Positions 37,240 through 44,037 of a stretch of 50,105 nucleotides of DNA are shown here, piece after piece; the first letter of the stretch is position 1, and every line of letters starts with the position of its first letter. The stretch spans positions 1 to 50,105 of the forward strand of contig JAGGTJ010000121.1 of NCBI GenBank assembly GCA_021163815.1, read 5' to 3'. Below the pieces are notes generated by a model. It had not been told where the DNA came from. It worked only from the letters and a program-made list of their open reading frames with translations, and ran no database searches. The DNA comes from Deltaproteobacteria bacterium. Its GTDB lineage: Bacteria > Desulfobacterota > DSM-4660 > Desulfatiglandales > Desulfatiglandaceae. Made by a program: the position numbers and the translations under genes.

Positions 37240-37428
37240 ATGAAAGACTTGAGTAAGATGTCTGAGAAGGAGCTTTTAAACTGGTTGAAAGAGTTGCGGC
37301 AGCATCGCAAATACACTCCACAGAAGAAGAGAGGCAGTCGAATCCCCTCAATTTTTAAGGAGATGAGTGATGAGCTTGCAGTGAAAATTTTGAAGGAACT
37401 GAACCTCGATAAAGAAGGGGTGTCCTGA
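37240..37428 (+). CDS. Small hypothetical protein
   Basis: 62 aa. GGAGGAGGT RBS. MKDLSKMSEKELLNWLKELR and PSIFKEMSDELAVKILKEL are charged helices; the stop overlaps the nuclease start. Not recognised. Confidence 0.55.
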   Translation: MKDLSKMSEKELLNWLKELRQHRKYTPQKKRGSRIPSIFKEMSDELAVKILKELNLDKEGVS

Positions 37429-38276
37429 TGGAAAAATTCTCTTACAGTAAAATTTCGATGTTTATGGAGTGCCCTAAAAAATTTTATTGGAGATATGTTG
37501 AACATCTCCGCCCAAAGAAAAAGAGCCCCGCATTGGCTTTAGGATCGTGCATGGCCTACAGCCTCGCCACCTTTCGACGAACAGGAAGTCAAGATGAGGC
37601 AAGGCAGGCTTTTGTCGACCGATGGGAAGAGGAAGGAAGGATTCTTCAGAAGACAAAAGACGACGATCCTCTTCGCTCGGTGGCCAGAGGTCTTGAGATT
37701 TTGTCTGAGTACATGCAAACATTTCCTGACGATCCTAAAAACTTCATCCGCCCTGAAGTCTCGTTTGAGGATGAGATTGCTCCAGGCATTCTTTTTCGGG
37801 GGCGGTTGGATGGCGTCGTTAGACTTGATGACGGATCGGTGGCGGTGAATGAGGATAAGACGGCATCTCAGTGGGGTGATTCGTATTTTAGAAGGCTTCA
37901 TGGGTCATTTCAAATTATGTGGTATTTGTGGATTGCAAAAAAGCTTGGACTTTTTTCTCTTGATGGAAAGGCAACTCCGAAATGTCTTGTAAGAGTCATC
38001 TACATCCACAGAGAGAGGTATCGATTTCCTTCGGATCTCATCATCAAAAGCGGAAAACAAGTGGATGACTCATTCAACGATTTGATGAATTGGGTGAAGT
38101 TGATTCAGAGATGCGTTTCGGAAAATCACTTCCCAAGGGGAGATGCTAATGCATGTCTAAAGTATGGAGGATGCGATTATTTGCCTCTTCGTGATGCATC
38201 TCGACGCCTGAAAGATTCATTAATCAAATATGAATTTGAAAGAAAGGATGGTGATGAAGATGAAAACGGTTCCTAA
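37428..38276 (+). CDS. PD-(D/E)XK nuclease, Cas4/RecB-like
   Basis: 282 aa. Cys15 in MFMECPKKFYWRY, the core RGRLDGVV (Asp128) and VNEDKTAS (Glu142, Lys144), and later Cys residues (NACLKYGGCDY). This is the RecB/Cas4-like exonuclease family common in phages, where it resects DNA ends for recombination. The distal Cys cluster is smaller than the canonical Cas4 four-Cys set, so an iron-sulfur cluster is uncertain. It precedes the other recombination genes. Confidence 0.8.
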   Translation: MEKFSYSKISMFMECPKKFYWRYVEHLRPKKKSPALALGSCMAYSLATFRRTGSQDEARQAFVDRWEEEGRILQKTKDDDPLRSVARGLEILSEYMQTFPDDPKNFIRPEVSFEDEIAPGILFRGRLDGVVRLDDGSVAVNEDKTASQWGDSYFRRLHGSFQIMWYLWIAKKLGLFSLDGKATPKCLVRVIYIHRERYRFPSDLIIKSGKQVDDSFNDLMNWVKLIQRCVSENHFPRGDANACLKYGGCDYLPLRDASRRLKDSLIKYEFERKDGDEDENGS

Positions 38277-38475
38277 AGATGAATTCTCTAATGGCATAAG
38301 CAGTTATCACTGCTGGGCGAAGCTTCATGCCCGCACATTAGACGAACTTCAGGAGAAGATAGCTGCGTATTTGAGAGAGTATCCTTATTGGGGATACATG
38401 ACGAATGTCGGGAAGATTGTCGAGACAGATTATGGATTTCGAGTAACAATAACGAGGTCGCATTCCTGTGATTAG
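38254..38475 (+). CDS. Hypothetical protein
   Basis: 73 aa from the ATG at 38254 (AAAGGATGGTG ahead; the track start at 38230 overlaps the nuclease). SSYHCWAKLHARTLDELQEK, REYPYWGYMTNVGKIVETDY. Overlaps the next gene by 8 bases. Not recognised. Confidence 0.5.
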   Translation: MKMKTVPKDEFSNGISSYHCWAKLHARTLDELQEKIAAYLREYPYWGYMTNVGKIVETDYGFRVTITRSHSCD

Positions 38476-38806
38476 AATAACGAGTCATGGTCTTAACGGA
38501 ACGGGGATTTACATCGGGAGACCTTCCCGATATGGGAATCCATATCCTACTAAAAGAAGCAGATTTTCGTCTAAAATCTACCCTCTCCACGAAAGCTTGA
38601 AGCTTTATTCAAAGCTTGTGGAAGAAGGGAAGATGGATATTAGTAGGTTGGAGATGCAATACGTCAAGGATGGCTTCTTGATTCTGGATTGCTGGTGCAT
38701 TGACAAAATCGTCTCCTCTCTGGAGGATGTAAATCCGGATAGTTGGAGATGTCATGGGGAAATTTTGGCATACCATATTTTGAAGAATTGTAAATTTAGT
38801 CGGTAA
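38468..38806 (+). CDS. DUF4326-like protein
   Basis: 112 aa, GTG start. GIYIGRPSRYGNPYP near the N-terminus and a CWC...CHGEILAYH end match the DUF4326 pattern (IGR...GNPF ... CWC-CHG). The family is widespread in phages without an assigned function. Its stop codon lies inside palindrome copy 7. Confidence 0.75.
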   Translation: MIRITSHGLNGTGIYIGRPSRYGNPYPTKRSRFSSKIYPLHESLKLYSKLVEEGKMDISRLEMQYVKDGFLILDCWCIDKIVSSLEDVNPDSWRCHGEILAYHILKNCKFSR

Positions 38807-38812
38807 AATTAC
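38790..38812 (+). promoter_or_regulatory. Dispersed palindrome, copy 7
   Basis: GTAAATTTA-GTCGG-TAAAATTAC, one mismatch between arms. It contains the TAA stop of the DUF4326 gene and ends 4 nt before the next ATG (GAAG ATG), with no SD between. Confidence 0.75.
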
Positions 38813-38816
38813 GAAG

Positions 38817-39032
38817 ATGACTAAGAAAAGCATCATCATCAAATCCAAACAGGAGCGGCCTGATTGGGAAGGCAGACTGAAGATTCTTCGAATGCTCCTC
38901 AAACACAAGAAGCGGCTGAAGGATTTCAAGGAATATCTTGTCTCTCAAGGCTTTTTAAGCCCATCAGACATCATATTCGTTTTGCCTCTTGATCAGCTTG
39001 AGTTTCTTCTGAAGAAGTGGATTAGAGAATGA
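38817..39032 (+). CDS. Hypothetical protein
   Basis: 71 aa. MTKKSIIIKSKQERPDWEGR, then RMLLKHKKRLKDFKEYLVSQ; basic and helical, ending KKWIRE. The start sits directly against palindrome copy 7. No SD is visible. Not recognised. Confidence 0.55.
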   Translation: MTKKSIIIKSKQERPDWEGRLKILRMLLKHKKRLKDFKEYLVSQGFLSPSDIIFVLPLDQLEFLLKKWIRE

Positions 39033-39211
39033 GGCTGCTGGTAGGCGTTCTGATAATTCTGGCATTCACTTTCTATCCATCTTGTTTGGAGCCAGGATTG
39101 AGTTTTTGGGCATGGCAAACGCCGCCACCGTGGAAGATGATAGAAACGCCACAGATCATTATCTGGATGGATAAACCCAATGCATCGAGCTTTAGACTCG
39201 AAAGGAGGTAG
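39029..39211 (+). CDS. Small secreted or membrane-bound protein
   Basis: 60 aa. An N-terminal signal-like helix MRLLVGVLIILAFTF is followed by a Cys (FYPSC); the rest is Trp/Pro-rich. The lipobox is weak, since -3 is not Leu. A small envelope protein is likely; possible Rz1-like roles are speculative. It overlaps the previous ORF by four bases. Confidence 0.5.
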   Translation: MRLLVGVLIILAFTFYPSCLEPGLSFWAWQTPPPWKMIETPQIIIWMDKPNASSFRLERR

Positions 39212-39213
39212 AA

Positions 39214-40071
39214 ATGGCAAGATCAGGAATCATGTTAGCAAAACCTTTTGATCACAAAAGACTGGAGTCATGGCCACAGCCGTATGTCATCCAGCCTAAA
39301 CTGAATGGGATACGATGTCGAGCCATCGTGAACGGTTCGCATATCAGTCTGATGAGCTCGCAGATGAACGAGATTATGGGAGTTCCGCATATAAAATCTC
39401 AACTGGCAGCGATGTCAGGAACATCCATTCCATCTGAAATAGAATTAGATGGTGAACTTTATGTGCATGGGATGGATGTTGATGACATCAAAAGCATTGC
39501 CCGCAGAACCGTCAATCTACATCCTCATTATTACCTGATGCAGTATCACGTTTTTGATGTTGTTAACGGTGCCGATCAGCTTGCCCGTTTGGGCATGCTA
39601 AAAAGCTTTTCATTTGGAGAACACGTCCGTCAGGTAAGAACCTTCTTTGCAAAAGATATGGAAACGGTTCTTAATCTTTTTAATTCTATTGTTGGAGATG
39701 GTTATGAAGGCATTATCGTTCGTCATCCATATGCCCATTATGAGCGAAAGAGGGCATCTCAGTTGATGAAGTTGAAACCGCATAGGATGGATGAATATAC
39801 TATCATCGACACAAAAGAAGAGATCTCAATTGACGGCATCCCAAAAAACACGTTGGGGGCGCTGATCTGTAAAAAAGATAACCAAATCTTTTCTGTTGGG
39901 ACGGGGATGACAGATGAAGACAGAAGACGGCTTTGGGAGATGAGAGACGAGCTCGCAAGTGGTAGTTATGTTGCTGTTGTCAAATATCAAAATCTGACCC
40001 TTCGTAGGGGAGTGCCATTTTTTCCAGTAGTCATCGAAGTCAAAAAAGGAGGTGAAGACGATGAGAAGTAA
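39214..40071 (+). CDS. ATP-dependent DNA ligase
   Basis: 285 aa. Nucleotidyltransferase motifs: Lys29 in QPKLNGIRCR (motif I, KLNGIR rather than the classical KxDGxR), ELDGELYVHG (III), DGYEGIIVRH (IV) and LMKLKP (V). The Asn in motif I is a common phage variant. There is no extra binding domain, so a minimal phage ligase sealing nicks in replication or repair. GGAGG RBS; the next small gene starts within its last codons. Confidence 0.85.
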   Translation: MARSGIMLAKPFDHKRLESWPQPYVIQPKLNGIRCRAIVNGSHISLMSSQMNEIMGVPHIKSQLAAMSGTSIPSEIELDGELYVHGMDVDDIKSIARRTVNLHPHYYLMQYHVFDVVNGADQLARLGMLKSFSFGEHVRQVRTFFAKDMETVLNLFNSIVGDGYEGIIVRHPYAHYERKRASQLMKLKPHRMDEYTIIDTKEEISIDGIPKNTLGALICKKDNQIFSVGTGMTDEDRRRLWEMRDELASGSYVAVVKYQNLTLRRGVPFFPVVIEVKKGGEDDEK

Positions 40072-40204
40072 ATTTCAACATCTATTCAACCCACTCCATG
40101 TCTACTGTAGACTTGTGGAGCAGGGGATGTCCAGAAGGGCTGCATGGTCTTTGGTGAGATTTTATGAGCAGCTATTTTTCAGACCGTTGACAAGGAGGTT
40201 CTGA
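40061..40204 (+). CDS. Small basic protein
   Basis: 47 aa, below the track cut-off. AAAGGAGGTGAAGACG before the ATG. MRSKFQHLFNPLHVYCRLVE then MSRRAAWSLVRFYEQLFFRP: basic, helical. Its stop overlaps the thyX start (TGATG). Unknown function. Confidence 0.55.
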   Translation: MRSKFQHLFNPLHVYCRLVEQGMSRRAAWSLVRFYEQLFFRPLTRRF

Positions 40205-40857
40205 TGAGACTGATAAGGCCAAAATTTACTATTGAGGGCGTTTATGGATCAGCCGAATCTATAGAGCGCATCGGCAGATCCTGCTATAAATCGGAGGACA
40301 AGATTGTCGAGGGTTCTGCGGATAGATTCGTCAGAAACATCATTAACAGAAACCATCTTTCTGTCATCGAGCACTCTGCTATGACTGTTAGGTTCATAAT
40401 CGATAGAGGTGTGTCTCATGAGTTAGTGAGACACAGACTTTGTGCTTTCTCACAGGAATCAACAAGGTATTGTAATTACAAAAACGAAGTAGCATTTGTT
40501 ATACCTCCTTGGGTATACATCGAGGAAGGCATTTACAGAGACATACCAAAGGGGCTTCAGGAGATTAATTCAATGGTATGGTTCCAACACATGCTTAGAT
40601 CTGAAGACGCATACATTGACCTCCTCAATCACGGATGGTCTCCTCAAGAGGCTCGTTCAGTCCTTCCAAATTCACTCAGAACCGAAATTGTTGTAACTGC
40701 AAACTTTCGGGAATGGCTGCATATTTTTGAGCTCAGATGTTCTAAAGCCAGCCATCCACAGATGCGAGAAATTATGATCCCTCTACTCAAAGAGTGTAAA
40801 TTTCGAATTCCAATGCTTCGTGAGAAGCTTGAAGAAATTGAAAGGAAGATACGATGA
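40204..40857 (+). CDS. thyX: Flavin-dependent thymidylate synthase ThyX
   Basis: 217 aa. The ThyX signature is RHRLCAFSQESTRYC (~76-90; RHR..S-x-R pattern), and the C-terminal helical part with NFREWLHIFELRCSKASHPQ fits. It converts dUMP to dTMP with FAD and reduced folate, feeding phage DNA synthesis. Coupled to the upstream small gene and to the next by overlapping start/stop. A/T-rich like the PP-loop gene. Confidence 0.9.
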   Translation: MRLIRPKFTIEGVYGSAESIERIGRSCYKSEDKIVEGSADRFVRNIINRNHLSVIEHSAMTVRFIIDRGVSHELVRHRLCAFSQESTRYCNYKNEVAFVIPPWVYIEEGIYRDIPKGLQEINSMVWFQHMLRSEDAYIDLLNHGWSPQEARSVLPNSLRTEIVVTANFREWLHIFELRCSKASHPQMREIMIPLLKECKFRIPMLREKLEEIERKIR

Positions 40858-41183
40858 AAGACGATGAACAAAGAGCCGCAGTTTTGGCCTATGTTACGCC
40901 ACTTTATCTTTTTTCATCCTTCGACTACACACATTGGAAGTCCATCCCAGGAGGGCTTGTTGAATACAAGATGGAAATTCCTGTAGGGATTCTTCTGCCG
41001 ATTGCCAAATTTATCGAAAAAGATGCTGAAGACTTAATAACATCCTTCTTCTTGGCAGGGCTTCGACAGTATGTTAAGTTTGTTATGGATGAATTTAAGG
41101 TTTCTACTGATGATATTTTCAACTTTTTAGCAACAGACAAAGACATTCAGGAGTTTTTGAAGGCAAATGCTGATAAAGTTTGA
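40854..41183 (+). CDS. Hypothetical protein
   Basis: 109 aa. Begins MKDDEQRAAVLAYVTPLYLF; then SSFDYTHWKSIPGGLVEYKM and KFVMDEFKVSTDDIFNFLAT. Coupled to thyX (4-base overlap) and overlapping the next ORF by 17 bases. Not recognised. Confidence 0.55.
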   Translation: MKDDEQRAAVLAYVTPLYLFSSFDYTHWKSIPGGLVEYKMEIPVGILLPIAKFIEKDAEDLITSFFLAGLRQYVKFVMDEFKVSTDDIFNFLATDKDIQEFLKANADKV

Positions 41184-41373
41184 TATCAGATTCAAAGATG
41201 TCGTTCGCAGGAATTTTGTCATTGACACATCAAAAAATGTGTCGACGATAAGCGATCCCAAAAAAGATATCACCATCTACAACATCTCTGTCGAGCCTGA
41301 CTGGAATGACTACATCTATTCTGTTGATGGAACTTCTGAGAGGTTTCGATGGAGGAGAAAGGAGGTATTATGA
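41167..41373 (+). CDS. Small hypothetical protein
   Basis: 68 aa, MLIKFDIRFKDVVRRNFVID, beta-rich and basic. It ends across the Sak4-like start (41370). No recognised family; low confidence that it is translated separately. Confidence 0.45.
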   Translation: MLIKFDIRFKDVVRRNFVIDTSKNVSTISDPKKDITIYNISVEPDWNDYIYSVDGTSERFRWRRKEVL

Positions 41374-42140
41374 ATTTTCTTTTGATTGGAAAACCTGGAT
41401 CAGGAAAGACAACTGCTGCTTGCACAGGCCGTCATCCAACACTTTTATTGGATGTTGATGGAAAGGCAGGGGAGATGCAAAACCTGCGGCCACTTGTCGA
41501 AGAAGGGCTTTTGACAATCCATACCTTCAACGCAAAGCTTGTTGAGGATCGACTAAAAGATCGTGCACTCGATCCGAAGAAGCCTTTGAGAAAGATGCCG
41601 CAGGGCTATCTAGAAGTTGTCGAGTATCTAAACCGCATCATCGACGATGAAGAAGAATTTCAAAAATACAACACAGTTGTGCTTGATTCTGTTACGAGGC
41701 TGGCGGAGCATATGAAACGTCTTCTCATCTATCACAGAGGTCAAGGCAAATTTGGAAAAGGTTTTGATGGAGATATGAATTGGCCTTCATGGGGCAGCTA
41801 CTTGGCGAATATGGAAGAACTGTTTACTGCAGCCACAACTATGCGTCCCGATTTTATCTGCACAGCCCATGAGCTCATGGAAGTAGAACGTGACCCTCTT
41901 ACAGAGGTGGAAATTGTAAGGGGATATTGGGCACTTATTGATGGACAAATGCGACGCAAGCTTTCAGGATACTTCAACGAGACCTATTTTATGGAGATAA
42001 GGCAGTCAAAGCTGAAGCCAACGGAGTATCTCTTCAGAACAAGAGGTACAAAATATTGCGCTCGGACGAGCATGGAGCTCGACGAGCTCGAGCCCGCAAA
42101 TATACTTGCCATCCTTAAGAAGGGAGGATGTAGCATATAA
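41370..42140 (+). CDS. Sak4-like RecA-family ATPase (AAA_24 type)
   Basis: 256 aa from the ATG at 41370 (AAAGGAGG upstream). Walker A GKPGSGKT is at 7-14; Walker B VVLDSVTR is further on, with FICTAHELMEVE as sensor-like segment. Matches phage Sak4/AAA_24 ATPases, which act as single-strand annealing recombinases with an SSB. The adjacent DUF669 protein and upstream Cas4/RecB nuclease complete a recombination set. The first 7 track residues belong to an upstream extension. Confidence 0.8.
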   Translation: MNFLLIGKPGSGKTTAACTGRHPTLLLDVDGKAGEMQNLRPLVEEGLLTIHTFNAKLVEDRLKDRALDPKKPLRKMPQGYLEVVEYLNRIIDDEEEFQKYNTVVLDSVTRLAEHMKRLLIYHRGQGKFGKGFDGDMNWPSWGSYLANMEELFTAATTMRPDFICTAHELMEVERDPLTEVEIVRGYWALIDGQMRRKLSGYFNETYFMEIRQSKLKPTEYLFRTRGTKYCARTSMELDELEPANILAILKKGGCSI

Positions 42141-42202
42141 GAAAGGAGGGATGGAAGAAGTTTACCTTCAAATTCAAAAAAGAAAGAAAGGAGAAATTAG
42201 GC

Positions 42203-42574
42203 ATGCCACGCATTAATGTTAACCTTGAAGATGTCGAATCGCAATTCGAGCTCTTGCCAGCCGGAACATACCTCGTTAGAATAGAGGAGTCATCCAAGGC
42301 AAAGAAATCTTCAGAGGGCGGTGCATATATCGGTTGGATCGGCACTGTTCTCGAAGGGGAGTATGAGGGTAAGAAGCTTTATTGGATGACATCCCTTCAG
42401 CCCCAGGCTTTGTGGAATCTCAAAAATATGCTTGAGGTGATTGATGTTCCTTGGGATGAAGACGGTTTTGAGCTCGAAGACACATTTGGACGTGAGTTGT
42501 TTGTCGATGTCATAGTCGAGCCCTGGAGAGGTGAGCCACGAAATTATGTCAACGGCTACCACAGGGTCGAGTAG
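42203..42574 (+). CDS. DUF669-like, SSB-type protein
   Basis: 123 aa. FELLPAGTYLVRIEESSKAK, LEGEYEGKKLYWMTSLQPQA and LWNLKNMLEVIDV are DUF669 features, an SSB-like family usually found next to Sak4-type ATPases. AAAGGAG RBS. It should bind single-stranded DNA during recombination or replication. Confidence 0.75.
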   Translation: MPRINVNLEDVESQFELLPAGTYLVRIEESSKAKKSSEGGAYIGWIGTVLEGEYEGKKLYWMTSLQPQALWNLKNMLEVIDVPWDEDGFELEDTFGRELFVDVIVEPWRGEPRNYVNGYHRVE

Positions 42575-42585
42575 TTAGATCACGA

Positions 42586-42613
42586 GAGGGAAAGGGCATC
42601 GTTCCTTTCCCTC
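42586..42613 (+). terminator. Terminator hairpin
   Basis: GAGGGAAAGG/CCTTTCCCTC, 10-bp stem with an 8-nt loop, followed by CCATCTTTTC, 12 nt after the DUF669 stop and before the next gene. Confidence 0.6.
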
Positions 42614-42639
42614 CCATCTTTTCAGGAGGTAGACATGAT

Positions 42640-44037
42640 ATGAAAGTTCCTGTGGATAAAATTGTCATCAAAGACCGAGCCCGTGTCGAGATTGGAGACG
42701 ATTTTGAAGCGTTGAAGCAAAGCATCAAGCAAAGAGGGCTCATCAACCCTATCTGCGTTACAAAAGAGGATTTTGAGCTTGTTGCAGGCTTTCGAAGGTT
42801 GAAAGCTTGCAAAGAACTGGGATGGAAGAAAATTGAGGTGAAGCTTTTTGAGAATCTTTCTTCTCTGGAGAAGAAGGTTCTTGAGCTGGAAGAAAACATT
42901 CATAAAGAGTTGACTTGGATCGAAAGAGCAAAGCTTAGGAAGGAGATTCATGAACTCTACAAAGAACTCAAAGGCGCTGCAGTTAAGGGACATGAATCTG
43001 ACGGATGGGGTTTAAAGGACAGTGCTGAAGTTTTGGGCATCTCTACTGCAACCCTTTCTCAAGACATCTCTTTGCTGGAGGCATCAGAGACCTTACCTGA
43101 AATCTCCAAATACAAAAGTCGAAAGCAGGCTCTAAAAGCCTACACCAAGCTTCAAGAGACTGCAATCCTGTCGGAGCTTGCAAAAAGACAGGCAGAAGGG
43201 GAAAAAAGTGCTGGGAAGCTTTATCATCTCTATTGTGGCGATGCTGTCAAAGTCATCAAGGAGAATCTCGACGATGAGGTTGTCGACCTCGTCATCTTCG
43301 ACCCACCTTGGGGAGTTGATATTGACATCATTGCCTCTGCGAGAGGGCCGAGTGGCACGAAGGCCAGTTATAGAGATGACTCCGAGACATATGCTGTCGA
43401 ACTCGCATTCAACCTCATCCCCGAACTTTATCGAGTCATGAAGCCAGATACTCATATGTATCTTTTCTGTGGCATTCAATACGTGAGCTTCTACAAAGCT
43501 CTGTTGGAGGATTTTGCTAAAGTAGTCAAAGATGTCGAGCGAGTTGCTCAATATCACAAACATCTTCAAGAGCCTGTTGGCCGTCTTCTTGATACTTGTA
43601 AGCAAATGAACTCCAAACGAAGATGGAAATTTATTGTAGATGAACTTCCTTTGATTTGGGTAAAAGAAGGAGGGGGATATACGGATTTTGATACGAAATT
43701 CATGCCTCGTTATGAGACGATTCTTTTCTGTCGCAAGGGATATGGCAGAGGTCTGAGCGAGGCGACATCAAATGTTTTCGAATTTAACCGCCCTTCAACA
43801 GTTGAACGCCTTCATACGCAAGAAAAACCCATCGACCTTCTTCAAAAGTTCATCAAAATTTCGACAGCTCCAAACGAGCTTGTTCTTGATCCTTGTGCAG
43901 GATCATTTGCCACTGTGGTGGCTGCAACATTGTCGGGTAGGAGGTCGATAGGCATCGAAAAAGACAAGGAACTCTATACCAGAGGTCTGGATAGGGTGAA
44001 AGGGTTCCTTGCAAAGGAGAAAGAAGATGAAAGTTGA
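42640..44037 (+). CDS. ParB-like domain fused to a DNA methyltransferase
   Basis: 465 aa. ParB/Sulfiredoxin-like residues 1-90 include AGFRRLKACKELG (~49-61); a helix-turn-helix (DSAEVLGISTATLSQD) is near 127-142. Residues ~195-465 form an amino-methyltransferase: DPPW (221-224) as motif IV and LDPCAGSFATVVAA as motif I near 425, the order of a beta-class enzyme. N4-cytosine or N6-adenine methylation is expected. It may protect phage DNA from host restriction or mark it. RBS AGGAGGTAGACATGAT. Confidence 0.85.
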   Translation: MKVPVDKIVIKDRARVEIGDDFEALKQSIKQRGLINPICVTKEDFELVAGFRRLKACKELGWKKIEVKLFENLSSLEKKVLELEENIHKELTWIERAKLRKEIHELYKELKGAAVKGHESDGWGLKDSAEVLGISTATLSQDISLLEASETLPEISKYKSRKQALKAYTKLQETAILSELAKRQAEGEKSAGKLYHLYCGDAVKVIKENLDDEVVDLVIFDPPWGVDIDIIASARGPSGTKASYRDDSETYAVELAFNLIPELYRVMKPDTHMYLFCGIQYVSFYKALLEDFAKVVKDVERVAQYHKHLQEPVGRLLDTCKQMNSKRRWKFIVDELPLIWVKEGGGYTDFDTKFMPRYETILFCRKGYGRGLSEATSNVFEFNRPSTVERLHTQEKPIDLLQKFIKISTAPNELVLDPCAGSFATVVAATLSGRRSIGIEKDKELYTRGLDRVKGFLAKEKEDES

